Shown: piece by piece, positions 8,553 to 17,105 of the stretch | Layout: each line of letters starts with the position of its first letter | Position numbering within the stretch: the first letter of the stretch is position 1 | Assembly: GCF_001593005.1 (NCBI RefSeq) | Contig: NZ_LQZQ01000045.1 | Location: forward strand, 868,001 to 932,000 | DNA from: Roseivirga ehrenbergii | GTDB lineage: Bacteria > Bacteroidota > Bacteroidia > Cytophagales > Cyclobacteriaceae | Length of the DNA: 64,000 nucleotides | Direction of reading: 5' to 3' | The notes under the pieces: generated by a model | The model's database searches: none | What the model was told of the DNA's origin: nothing | Seen by the model: the letters and a program-made list of their open reading frames with translations, nothing else | Program-made: the position numbers and the translations under genes

Positions 8553-10447
8553 ACGGTAGTATTCTCTTCAATGCAATTGTTCTTTTAGCGGGTGCAGTCA
8601 TTTGTGTGCCTATTGCTAAAAGACTCGGGTTAAGTTCTGTACTTGGCTATCTGTTAGCAGGCATCCTAATTGGGCCGTACGTTTTGGGCTTTATTGGCAA
8701 CGAAGGTGAAGACATCATGCATTTTGCAGAATTTGGCGTTGTAATGATGCTCTTTTTGATTGGCCTAGAAATAGAACCTAAAAATTTTTGGCAGATGCGC
8801 AAAACCATTGTAGGCATGGGAGGTGCTCAAGTTATATTGACGATGCTTCTCTCCTACTTTATCTTGATTTTGCTCGGTGTAAACTGGCAAGTGGCACTTA
8901 CCATCTCCATGGCCATAGCTTTGTCTTCTACAGCCATAGCGCTTCAAACGCTAAAGGAAAAGGGCTTAATGGACACTACTTATGGTGCTTCTTCTTTTTC
9001 TATCTTACTTTTTCAAGATATTATTGTCATCGTTATGTTGGCGGTTATTCCTCTACTCGCCAAAACTGACGAAATTCCTCCTGCTGCAACGTCAGTTACA
9101 ACTGAAGCTCACGGATCATTATTCGATAGTTTACCAATTGGATTACAAGCACTTGCTGTTTTCTCTTCAGTTATTCTAGTGGTAATTCTGGGGCGTTATG
9201 TAATAGTGCCAATGCTCAGATTAGTTGCTAAAGCAAGAGTAAGAGAGTTACTTACTGCATCTTCACTACTGATCGTAGTAAGTATTTCTTTCCTAATGGA
9301 ATTAGTTGGTCTTAGCCCAGCATTAGGCGCCTTCTTAGCGGGAGTAGTCTTGGCTACCAGTGAGTTCAAACATGAATTGGAAAGCACCCTAGAGCCCTTT
9401 AAAGGATTATTACTAGGCTTATTTTTTATGGCAGTTGGTGCGTCTATTAACTTTGTGGTGTTAAGCGCTTACCCACTTACTATTACAGGCCTGCTTCTTG
9501 GTACTATTCTCTTAAAAGCTATTGTCCTGTTTATTGTCGGCTCTATTTTTAATCTCAAACTTGATCAAAAACTATTACTCACCGTTGGCTTGGCACAAGT
9601 TGGGGAATTCGCTTTTGTGCTGCTCTCCTTTGCCTTCGACTTAAATATTTTGAATACTGAACAGCTTGATATGATGCTGGTAGTTACCGCCTTAAGCATG
9701 ACCATAGCCCCTATTTTAGGTATTATAAACGAGCGATTAATTTTACCTAAGGTAGGAACTAAGGAAACCGAAAAAAGACCTATTGATCATATTGCCAAGA
9801 CCCATAAAGTGATTCTGGTTGGTTTTGGCCATTTCGGAAGTACTGTTGGCCGTTTTCTAAGGGCTTCAGGAGTTGAAGCTACTATCCTAGATCATGACTC
9901 AAACCGGGTAGATTTATTGAGAAAAATGGGGTTTGAGGTTTATTATGGCGATGCCACTCGAATAGACCTGCTTGAATCGGCTGGAATTACAGAAGCTAAA
10001 ATTTTAATTTGCTCAATTGATAACCCCGATGTTGCTATTCCTTTTGCTAAAACGTTAATTAAGAAATACCCGCATTTAAAACTGATGTTTAGAGCGAAGA
10101 ATCGTTACGATGCTTATGAACTTCTGGAACTTGGAATTCAAAATGTATATCGCGAATCGCTTGATACTTCCGTGAAAATGGCTGCTGATGTATTGACTAA
10201 TATGGGGCATAGGAAATATACGGTACATCGTCAATCTCAAAAATTCATTCAGTACGATGAGGAAATGCTTAGAAAACTAACGGAAAAGCCTAAGGACACA
10301 AAGGAATATATTTTCAAAGTGCGTGAAGAAATTAAAAAACAAGAAGAACAACTAGAAGAAGATTTAAAGCGCGGTATTATTGATGATAGCCGCCAGTGGA
10401 ATAGCGAAGAAATGAAATTGGCCGCCAAGAAAAATGAGAATGCTTGA
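8549..10447 (+). CDS. KefB/KefC-like cation:proton antiporter (CPA2) with RCK domain
   Basis: The 632-residue inner-membrane protein has about 12 hydrophobic segments (residues 5-400) of the CPA2 type, including GLSPALGAFLAGVVLA. A Rossmann-type RCK/TrkA-N domain follows (KVILVGFGHFGSTVGRFLRA, near 420-440), then a charged tail rich in Glu and Lys. CPA2 proteins of this form are K+/H+ antiporters or glutathione-gated K+ efflux systems that protect cells by acidifying the cytoplasm. It overlaps the preceding oxidoreductase gene by 4 bp, matching the kefFC/kefGB arrangement. Confidence 0.9.
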   Translation: MNGSILFNAIVLLAGAVICVPIAKRLGLSSVLGYLLAGILIGPYVLGFIGNEGEDIMHFAEFGVVMMLFLIGLEIEPKNFWQMRKTIVGMGGAQVILTMLLSYFILILLGVNWQVALTISMAIALSSTAIALQTLKEKGLMDTTYGASSFSILLFQDIIVIVMLAVIPLLAKTDEIPPAATSVTTEAHGSLFDSLPIGLQALAVFSSVILVVILGRYVIVPMLRLVAKARVRELLTASSLLIVVSISFLMELVGLSPALGAFLAGVVLATSEFKHELESTLEPFKGLLLGLFFMAVGASINFVVLSAYPLTITGLLLGTILLKAIVLFIVGSIFNLKLDQKLLLTVGLAQVGEFAFVLLSFAFDLNILNTEQLDMMLVVTALSMTIAPILGIINERLILPKVGTKETEKRPIDHIAKTHKVILVGFGHFGSTVGRFLRASGVEATILDHDSNRVDLLRKMGFEVYYGDATRIDLLESAGITEAKILICSIDNPDVAIPFAKTLIKKYPHLKLMFRAKNRYDAYELLELGIQNVYRESLDTSVKMAADVLTNMGHRKYTVHRQSQKFIQYDEEMLRKLTEKPKDTKEYIFKVREEIKKQEEQLEEDLKRGIIDDSRQWNSEEMKLAAKKNENA

Positions 10448-10693
10448 GGCCCTCTCCTTTAATATGACTACAATATGATTCACTAAGCCATTTCCAGAAC
10501 TTAGGTAATCGTCTCAAAATTCATCACGCCAATCAATTCTCACTCAGTAATTTGCATCGTAATAGAGTGTTTTTTTTTGATAAAAAGACTACTTCACCAT
10601 CTGAATTAAGCGATTTATGGCGTGAATATTGCTCAAATGCCATTGAACGTTCATTATTGAATTATTCTATTTATTCATCTAAAATTAATTAAA

Positions 10694-11305
10694 ATGAGGA
10701 GATCATTACTTTTACTTTTATCGCTTTTTATGTCCTATTGTTTAATGGCGCAAGAGCCTGTTAAACAACAAGAAGCAGGACTCACATTCTACAACATAGA
10801 TGGTTTCGGGTTAACCTACAGAACAGGAACAGAGCGATCACTTTGGAGGTTTAACACTTTAATCATATCTGGAAACAACAGTGACAATAGCACGGGCACT
10901 ACCATAAGTAAAGACATAAACACAGGCTTTAATTTTAAAGTGGGAAAAGAATACAGAAAAGAATTAGCTGATAAATTAGAGTTGCGGTATGGCGGAGATA
11001 TTTCTTTCTCTTACAGACAAGTGAAAACTCAGTATGAGAATAAGTTAGTACCTAACGATTTTAGGTCAAGTAACAGAACAATTTATGAACCAGGTGTCAA
11101 TATAGTGGTTGGTTTTAATTATATGCTGAAAGAAAACCTCATTCTTGGTGCTGAAATCTTACCTAGCTTTAATTATTTCTCTGTAACGTTAACTGAAAAA
11201 GACTCTAATACCAACAACGGAATTGAAATGAAGGCAGATACTTCAGGCTACAATTATGGTTTATCAAATGGATCAGCTCTGCTTTCGATAGCATTTAGGT
11301 TCTAA
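10694..11305 (+). CDS. Secreted protein of unknown function, probable small outer-membrane beta-barrel
   Basis: The 203-residue product has a signal peptide (MRRSLLLLLSLFMSYCLMAQ) and then alternating hydrophobic/polar strands. It ends in LLSIAFRF with a C-terminal Phe, as expected of an outer-membrane beta-barrel with about 8 strands. No family motif is recognised. The gene stands alone behind a 246-bp AT-rich leader, and a terminator shared with the convergent mdh follows. Confidence 0.65.
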   Translation: MRRSLLLLLSLFMSYCLMAQEPVKQQEAGLTFYNIDGFGLTYRTGTERSLWRFNTLIISGNNSDNSTGTTISKDINTGFNFKVGKEYRKELADKLELRYGGDISFSYRQVKTQYENKLVPNDFRSSNRTIYEPGVNIVVGFNYMLKENLILGAEILPSFNYFSVTLTEKDSNTNNGIEMKADTSGYNYGLSNGSALLSIAFRF

Positions 11306-11336
11306 GTCGTAATACAAGAAAGGCTGCAACGCCCAC

Positions 11337-11371
11337 AAAAAAATCCCGACTCTTGCGAATCGGGATTTTTG
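11337..11371. terminator. Bidirectional terminator between the beta-barrel gene and mdh
   Basis: A hairpin (AAAAATCCCGA / TCGGGATTTTT) with a 10-nt loop is flanked by an A-run on the left and a T-run on the right, so it can terminate both convergent genes. Confidence 0.9.
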
Positions 11372-11393
11372 TTTTATCTGAAACTGGTATTGA

Positions 11394-12323
11394 TTACGCT
11401 AAGTTATCCAATACATTCATTACTTCTTTTACGTGACCTTCTGAAACTTTCAATAGCTCCATCTCTTCAGCGTTCAAATCAAGCTCAATTACTTTTTCGA
11501 TACCGTTTTTACCCAAAATTACTGGTACACCTAAATAGCAATCTTTAATTCCGTATTCACCTTCTAGCTTAACGCAAACTGGGAATACTCTTCTTTGATC
11601 TCTTGCAATCGCCTCAACCATTTGAGCAGCTGCCGAACCTGGCGCATACCAAGCTGAAGTACCCATAAGTTTTACCAATTCGCCACCACCAGTTTTAGTT
11701 CTTTCGATGATTGCGTCTAGCTCTTCCTTACCGATCAACTCTGTTACAGGAATACCACCAACAGTAGTGTAACGCGGAAGTGGCACCATAGTGTCACCAT
11801 GCCCACCCATCAATACTGCTTGAATGTCTTTTGGAGATACGTTTAAGGCCTCAGCTAAAAACGCTCTGTATCTTGCGGTATCTAAAATACCAGCCATACC
11901 CATTACTCTAGTTCTTGGAAATTTAGAGGTAATGTGTGCTTGGTAAGTCATTACGTCCAAAGGATTTGAAACGATAATGATAATTGCGTTTGGAGAATGT
12001 TTTACAACATTTTCAGTTACACTTTTAACAATACCAGCGTTGGTTTGAATTAAATCATCTCTGGTCATACCCGGTTTTCTTGGTAAACCCGAAGTGATAA
12101 CTACAACATCAGAATCTGCTGTTTTAGCATAATCGTTGGTAGAACCAACTGTTCTTGTGTCGTAAAGATTGATAGGAGCTTTCTGCCAAATATCTAGTGC
12201 TTTTCCTTCTGCAACACCTTCTTTAATGTCTAAAAGCACTACTTCGTTGGCAATTTCTCTATAGGCCAAAACGTCTGCGCAGGTTGCGCCTACATTTCCG
12301 GCACCGACTACTGTAACTTTCAT
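11394..12323 (-). CDS. mdh: Malate dehydrogenase (LDH-like type)
   Basis: The 309-residue NAD-dependent enzyme oxidises malate to oxaloacetate in the TCA cycle. The N-terminal GAGNVGATCA dinucleotide loop, LPRKPGMTRDDL (substrate-binding Arg and mobile loop) and MGGHGDTMVPLPR (catalytic His) are intact. The Arg-Lys-Pro-Gly loop supports malate rather than lactate specificity. It is monocistronic, with a TATCTTTG -7 box about 38 nt upstream and a shared terminator downstream. Confidence 0.96.
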   Translation of the reverse strand: MKVTVVGAGNVGATCADVLAYREIANEVVLLDIKEGVAEGKALDIWQKAPINLYDTRTVGSTNDYAKTADSDVVVITSGLPRKPGMTRDDLIQTNAGIVKSVTENVVKHSPNAIIIIVSNPLDVMTYQAHITSKFPRTRVMGMAGILDTARYRAFLAEALNVSPKDIQAVLMGGHGDTMVPLPRYTTVGGIPVTELIGKEELDAIIERTKTGGGELVKLMGTSAWYAPGSAAAQMVEAIARDQRRVFPVCVKLEGEYGIKDCYLGVPVILGKNGIEKVIELDLNAEEMELLKVSEGHVKEVMNVLDNLA

Positions 12324-12360
12324 AGGGTATACTGGATTTGATTTAAATTAATTAGATGAA

Positions 12361-12368
12361 CAAAGATA
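12361..12368 (-). promoter_or_regulatory. Putative -7 promoter element for mdh
   Basis: On the minus strand this reads TATCTTTG (TAnnTTTG) and lies 37 nt before the mdh ATG, between mdh and the end of the upstream gene. No clear -33 TTG was found at the usual spacing. Confidence 0.45.
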
Positions 12369-12392
12369 ACAAGCGAAACGTCTAAATGAAAC

Positions 12393-12941
12393 TTAGAGGC
12401 TACGGTTTCTTTCCGAATTGTGATGATCGGAATAGGCCTGTTTTAATTCGAAAAATCCGAAGGACTCTTTGTAGGCCTTAAACAAGCTTTCTGTATAATG
12501 ATTGTAGCGTTCCATCAAGCACTCTAAGATTGAAGCTTTAATTTCTGGATAGGATTCAAAAATATCCATAATGTTACCTTGAGGCAGAACAAAAATTTCA
12601 GCTTCCTCGCTCAACACAATAGCACTGTAAAGTCTATGATTATCTAAAACGAAGGCATTATCGCCAAAACACTCCTTTTTCCCAGCTTGGTCTAACTCTT
12701 CAAAAGAACCATTGCGCTCTAAACTCAAAGAAACCACACCATGGTTTACAATATATACTGCCTGACTCGGGTCTTTAGCGAAGAAAACCGCCTCATTCTT
12801 TCTGTATTTTCTGGTGTACAAATAAGGCACAAAAACAAAAAGCTGATCATCCGTAAGTTTTCTAAAAGGCCCTACTCCTTTCAAAAAGTTGATTTGTTCC
12901 TTTTCGGACTGGCTGTATGTTTTCTTAAATGGATTATACAT
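12393..12941 (-). CDS. Cyclic nucleotide-binding domain protein without HTH
   Basis: The 182-residue protein has a CAP/Crp-type cNMP-binding beta-roll (about residues 20-140; GSFEELDQAGKKECFGDNAF and AIVLSEEAEIFVLP). It ends in a helical tail, and no winged-helix DNA-binding domain follows, unlike Crp/Fnr regulators of 210-240 residues. The canonical phosphate-binding Arg of CAP (GE...AxRxA) is not obvious, so ligand binding is uncertain. It starts 3 bp after tilS, so the two are surely co-transcribed. The role is unknown; a sensor subunit acting through protein contacts is plausible. Confidence 0.75.
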   Translation of the reverse strand: MYNPFKKTYSQSEKEQINFLKGVGPFRKLTDDQLFVFVPYLYTRKYRKNEAVFFAKDPSQAVYIVNHGVVSLSLERNGSFEELDQAGKKECFGDNAFVLDNHRLYSAIVLSEEAEIFVLPQGNIMDIFESYPEIKASILECLMERYNHYTESLFKAYKESFGFFELKQAYSDHHNSERNRSL

Positions 12942-12944
12942 TAT

Positions 12945-14261
12945 CTAATATGGGCTAATGCTTAAAACTTCTTTTGTGTGTTCGGTAATTTTATATCGGT
13001 CGTCAATTCTGTAACCAATCACCCAAACAATATTTCCTTCAGAAGTTAATACTCTTATCTGGTCTTTTAAGTTTAGAGGAATTTTCTGGTCAATCATAAA
13101 GTCGCTTAGCTTTTTTTTGCCTTTCATACCCAAAGGAAAAAAGTGATCGCCCACTTTCCAAGCCCTCACCTCTAAAGGAAAAGTCAGTTTATTAAAGTCT
13201 AGAAAAGCTTTTGCTGAATTTCTATCTACCTCAATATTACCGTTCAATCGTTCCACTTTATAAGTTTGACCTGAAAGGCTGAACTGCCCCTGCCCTTCTT
13301 CAATTAAGAATGGCTCCAATTTATTGGGTTGATGAAGCGTAATAAAAACATACGCTCTATCCACAGTAAACTGATGCGAATTGGTGGTGAAAATCTTTCC
13401 AGAAATTCCTTCTAAAGCCAATAAAAGCTCTTTGCTTTGCTCATAATTTAATCCAAAAGGTTTTAGCAGCTCAGAAAGCTGAAAAGCGCCAATCCCACTC
13501 TGTATAATTTGGTCTTTGGAAAATCGGTAACCACCCTCTACTTTTTCGATATAAGATTTTAAGGCATTAATCTTCTCTTGAAAAACCTTCTCAACTTCTA
13601 GGTTCTTTTCGAGCGTATTTTCAAAAGTAGAATAGAAACCTTTGTTGAGTTGAGTGAACAAAGGAATTACCTGATGACGCAAGTAATTACGTTTGTAATT
13701 ATCCGAAGCATTCGAACTATCTTCTCGCCATTGAATATTTTCTTGCTTCGCGAAGTTTTCGATTTCGTCTCTTTCAAAGCCTAAAAGTGGACGAACTATA
13801 TTTCCTGATTTTGGTAGCATTCCCCTCAAACCAGAAATAGATGTGCCTCTGGCTAGGTTGAGCAATACAGTTTCTAAATTATCTTGGGCGTGATGTGCCA
13901 CCGCCAATTTATCCAAATTCTGTTCCTTCAAAAGTTCATTGAACCACGCATACCGTAAATCACGAGCTGCCATTTGGGTAGAAATCCCATGCGCTGAAGC
14001 ATACGACTTTGTGTCAAAGTGTTTTTCAAAATAGGGTATTTTAAGCCTAGAACAGGTATCTTTCACAAATTGAGCGTCTACATCCGACTCTACTCCCCTC
14101 AAATTAAAATTGCAATGCGCAACCGAAATATTAACCCCAGCCTGATGACAGAGGTTTAAAAGCACCATGGAATCCATGCCACCACTCACCGCCAACAGCC
14201 ACTTTTCCCCTTCCAAATTGAGGGCATGCTTTTTGATAAAACTCAAAAACCTATTCAACAT
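12945..14261 (-). CDS. tilS: tRNA(Ile)-lysidine synthase
   Basis: The 438-residue ATP-dependent ligase attaches lysine to C34 of the CAU-anticodon tRNA-Ile, so that it reads AUA. The PP-loop SGGMDS (residues 26-31) is at the expected place, followed by the AVAHHAQDNLETVLLNLARGT segment of the N-terminal domain. A C-terminal TilS domain is visible near residues 360-430 (VRAWKVGDHFFPLGMKGKKKLSDFMID). It is divergent from the OstA-like gene, and its -7 box lies 4 nt before the ATG. Confidence 0.95.
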   Translation of the reverse strand: MLNRFLSFIKKHALNLEGEKWLLAVSGGMDSMVLLNLCHQAGVNISVAHCNFNLRGVESDVDAQFVKDTCSRLKIPYFEKHFDTKSYASAHGISTQMAARDLRYAWFNELLKEQNLDKLAVAHHAQDNLETVLLNLARGTSISGLRGMLPKSGNIVRPLLGFERDEIENFAKQENIQWREDSSNASDNYKRNYLRHQVIPLFTQLNKGFYSTFENTLEKNLEVEKVFQEKINALKSYIEKVEGGYRFSKDQIIQSGIGAFQLSELLKPFGLNYEQSKELLLALEGISGKIFTTNSHQFTVDRAYVFITLHQPNKLEPFLIEEGQGQFSLSGQTYKVERLNGNIEVDRNSAKAFLDFNKLTFPLEVRAWKVGDHFFPLGMKGKKKLSDFMIDQKIPLNLKDQIRVLTSEGNIVWVIGYRIDDRYKITEHTKEVLSISPY

Positions 14262-14265
14262 GAAT

Positions 14266-14273
14266 CAAAATTA
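14266..14273 (-). promoter_or_regulatory. Putative -7 element for tilS, leaderless
   Basis: The minus strand reads TAATTTTG, only 4 nt before the tilS ATG at 14261. Transcription would start at or next to the start codon. Confidence 0.5.
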
Positions 14274-14284
14274 GCATAAATCGA

Positions 14285-14292
14285 TAATTTTG
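14285..14292 (+). promoter_or_regulatory. Putative -7 element for the OstA-like gene
   Basis: TAATTTTG lies 13 nt before the ATG at 14306, and 11 bp from the mirror-image box serving tilS. The 44-bp gap thus holds two back-to-back promoters. Confidence 0.5.
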
Positions 14293-14305
14293 CACTTTCG
14301 AAAAC

Positions 14306-15835
14306 ATGATCAGACCCTTATTTTTACTTTTATTTCTAATTACTACAACCTGGGCTTCTGCCCAAAAAAGGGTGCGAGTCGATACTGCTGTATACCTACA
14401 TTATGGAACCCAGAACGGAGAGCCGCTTCAGCGGCTGATTAGTGCTGTAAAATTAGTACAAGGCAGTACCGTGATTTATTGCGATTCGGCCTATTTATAC
14501 TCAAGTACGAATAGAGCTATTGCTTACGGTAATGTAAGAATTATCGACACAGAAGACTCTTTAGACCTTTCTGGAGATTACATGGAGTATTCAGGAAGTA
14601 CGGGCATAGCTAAAATGCGAAAAAATGTAGTACTAAAAGACGACAGCACAAATCTCTACACCAATTTTCTGGATTATGACAGAAACACACAAACAGGGTA
14701 TTACTATAATGGCGGTAAGTTGGTAGACAGCACTAATGTATTGAAGAGCAAACGAGGTTACTATTATTCAGAAACCAAATCGGCACTTTTTCTAGATTCC
14801 GTTAACCTCAGTAACCCAGACTTTACACTCGACACCGATTCGCTAGAGTATACCACAGTGCAAAAAGTATCCATTACCAAAGGGAAAACACTGGCGGTTT
14901 CAGCGGATGGGGACTCGCTTTCAACCAAGGTTGGTTTTCTTTATAAGTCGCTTGAAAAATACAGTGAAGTTTACTTTGGATGGATCAAAACAGCTGACTA
15001 CCGCATTTACGGAGACAAACTTATTGCTGATGATAGCACCAAATATTATCAAGGAGACATGAATGTGAAAATGGAATCCTTTGCCGATTCAATTACTGCT
15101 TTCGGTGATCACGTTCGGTACAACAAAATAGAAAGCACTGCCATAGTTTATGATAATGCGTATCTGCGTAAAATTATGAAAGGTGATAGCCTTTTTATTA
15201 AAGGTGACACCTTGAAGTCTGTACAAAATGAAGAGCTCGGAAAGAAATACCTCACCGCTTTTAATAATGTTCAACTATATAAATCTGATTTTCAGGGTGC
15301 GGCCGATTCACTTTCATACAATATGATGGATTCGACCATTTATATGTATAGCTCACCCCTAATTTGGAATGCTGATAGCCAAATTTCTGCCGATTCTATT
15401 AAAATTCAGTTGGCAAATAATCGGATCTCGAAAATGTTTTTGAACCAAAATTCTTTTGTGATTTCTCAAGACTCAGCCCAAAACTATAATCAGGTAAAAG
15501 GCAGAGAAATGGTTGTCGACTTTAAAGAAGGCATAATTAGTAAAACAGATGTTTTCGGAAACGGAGAAAGCATATATTTCGCTTTCGATAAAAATGGTGC
15601 TGTAACCATGAATAAATTGAGTTGTTCAAACATGGCACTCTATTTCGATCAAAATGTAGTAACCGAATTAAGAACATATCGCGAAGTAGACGGTAGACTT
15701 ATCCCCGAACCCCAAATTGTCCAACCCGATCGAAGGCTTAGAGGCTTTAAATGGCTAATTGATCAAAAGCCCACCCTTGAGGGCATCACTGGAAATCAGA
15801 AACATATAGAAAGGGAGGAAATTAAACAGCGTTAA
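14306..15835 (+). CDS. OstA/LptA-like periplasmic protein
   Basis: The 509-residue protein has a signal peptide (MIRPLFLLLFLITTTWASAQ) and repeated beta-jellyroll OstA/LptA units (pattern AIAYGNVRIIDTEDSLDLSGDYMEYSG, then YRIYGDKLIADDSTKYYQGDMNVKM and FGDHVRYNKIESTAIVYDNAYL). Such proteins form a bridge carrying lipopolysaccharide between the membranes, or its Bacteroidota counterpart. It is longer than LptA (about 185 residues) and lacks the LptD barrel. The gene lies 107 bp before bamD, a second envelope-assembly gene, but bamD has its own promoter. Confidence 0.8.
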   Translation: MIRPLFLLLFLITTTWASAQKRVRVDTAVYLHYGTQNGEPLQRLISAVKLVQGSTVIYCDSAYLYSSTNRAIAYGNVRIIDTEDSLDLSGDYMEYSGSTGIAKMRKNVVLKDDSTNLYTNFLDYDRNTQTGYYYNGGKLVDSTNVLKSKRGYYYSETKSALFLDSVNLSNPDFTLDTDSLEYTTVQKVSITKGKTLAVSADGDSLSTKVGFLYKSLEKYSEVYFGWIKTADYRIYGDKLIADDSTKYYQGDMNVKMESFADSITAFGDHVRYNKIESTAIVYDNAYLRKIMKGDSLFIKGDTLKSVQNEELGKKYLTAFNNVQLYKSDFQGAADSLSYNMMDSTIYMYSSPLIWNADSQISADSIKIQLANNRISKMFLNQNSFVISQDSAQNYNQVKGREMVVDFKEGIISKTDVFGNGESIYFAFDKNGAVTMNKLSCSNMALYFDQNVVTELRTYREVDGRLIPEPQIVQPDRRLRGFKWLIDQKPTLEGITGNQKHIEREEIKQR

Positions 15836-15904
15836 AAAAGGTTAATCGCTCAATAGAAGCCAAAAAACTCGTTTTATTTGTTCCAGTAAGAGAGTTCAAT
15901 AAGA

Positions 15905-15935
15905 TTGGAATTATCGGACTTTACTAATAACTTTG
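15905..15935 (+). promoter_or_regulatory. Promoter of the bamD-rpoZ-coaBC-DUF4835 operon
   Basis: TTG at 15905-15907, a 20-nt spacer and TAACTTTG at 15928-15935 match the Bacteroidota consensus in both elements and spacing. The box ends 7 nt before the bamD ATG, so the leader is only a few bases at most. Confidence 0.75.
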
Positions 15936-15942
15936 CAGGCTT

Positions 15943-16773
15943 ATGAAAAAAACGGTATTTCTAACCCTTTTAGCAGTAATCATTTCACTATCAAGTTGCG
16001 CTAACAGTTTGGCCAAGCTTGAAAAAAGCGATGATTACGAAGAATTATACAAAGGGGCTATTGCTTTTTATGAACAAGGTAAATACAGCAAAGCGCAAAT
16101 ACTTTTTGAAAAAATATCTCCTTATTATCGTGGAAACATTGAGGCAGAGAAAGTTCAGTTCTACTGGGCCTACAGTTTATATTACCAAAGACTTTATCAG
16201 TTAGCATCTTTCCGTTTCAAAAACTTCTATCAAACTTACGGAAGAAGCCAATATGCAGAGGAGTCGGAGTACATGGCTGCTTATTCACTTTATAAGGACG
16301 CCCCAGATGCGAACCTAGACCAAACAAGTTCTGAAGAAGCTGTAGTAGCAATGCAGAACTTTTTGAACAGATGGCCGGCCTCTCGATACTATGATGATGC
16401 TAACAGAATCATAGATGAACTACAAGTAAGGTTCGAAACCAAGGCTTATTTGAAGGCCAAACTTTACCACAAACTCACTACCGGATTATCATACAGAAAC
16501 TATTTAGAGGCCGCTATCGTTACAATTGAAGCTTTTAAAAATGACTATCCAGATTCAAAGTATAATGAAGAATTACTTTATCTGGCGGTTGAAACAGAAT
16601 TTAAACTGGCAGACAACAGTATTCAGTCTAAGAAAAAAGAGCGATTCAATAAAACCGTTGCTTTCTATAAAGAATTTTCAGAGAAATACCCTGATAGTAA
16701 GTACATGGACAAAGTATCTGACTGGTATAACCAGTCGTTAGAAGAATTAAAAGAACTTAATAAAACGCAATAA
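15943..16773 (+). CDS. bamD: Outer-membrane assembly lipoprotein BamD
   Basis: The 276-residue lipoprotein (signal MKKTVFLTLLAVIISLSSC, acylated Cys 19) is built of TPR helices, with YKGAIAFYEQGKYSKAQILFEKI as the first repeat. It matches BamD/ComL in length and pattern, including FKNFYQTYGRSQYAEESEYMAAYSLYKDAP. BamD is the essential lipoprotein that docks BamA in the beta-barrel assembly machine at the outer membrane. It heads an operon with rpoZ 2 bp downstream. Confidence 0.9.
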   Translation: MKKTVFLTLLAVIISLSSCANSLAKLEKSDDYEELYKGAIAFYEQGKYSKAQILFEKISPYYRGNIEAEKVQFYWAYSLYYQRLYQLASFRFKNFYQTYGRSQYAEESEYMAAYSLYKDAPDANLDQTSSEEAVVAMQNFLNRWPASRYYDDANRIIDELQVRFETKAYLKAKLYHKLTTGLSYRNYLEAAIVTIEAFKNDYPDSKYNEELLYLAVETEFKLADNSIQSKKKERFNKTVAFYKEFSEKYPDSKYMDKVSDWYNQSLEELKELNKTQ

Positions 16774-16775
16774 TT

Positions 16776-17099
16776 ATGGCCGCAAGCGCATCAATCATCA
16801 CTAGAGACACAGATAAAATCGGTGAATCAACTGGTAACATTTACAAATCAATTGCTGTGATCTCTAAAAGAGCAAAGCAGATTGCTACTGATATGAAAGA
16901 AGAGCTAAACGGAAAACTTTCAGAGTTCGCTTCTACAGTAGATAATCTTGAGGAGATTTTCGAAAACAGAGAGCAAATTGAAATTTCTAAATTCTATGAA
17001 AGAATGCCAAAGCCTACTGCAATGGCCATAGAAGAATTCGCCAATGACGAGATCTATTGGAGAATGAATGAGCCTGAAAAAGCTACAGAATCAAAATAA
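16776..17099 (+). CDS. rpoZ: RNA polymerase omega subunit (Rpb6/RpoZ family)
   Basis: The 107-residue protein contains the omega/Rpb6 core GNIYKSIAVISKRAKQIATDMKEEL (residues 21-45), which clamps the C-terminal part of beta-prime. Bacteroidota omega subunits are diverged from the E. coli one and sit between bamD and coaBC in this phylum, as here. Spacing is 2 bp from bamD and 6 bp to coaBC. Confidence 0.88.
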   Translation: MAASASIITRDTDKIGESTGNIYKSIAVISKRAKQIATDMKEELNGKLSEFASTVDNLEEIFENREQIEISKFYERMPKPTAMAIEEFANDEIYWRMNEPEKATESK

Positions 17100-17105
17100 C
17101 ACCCA

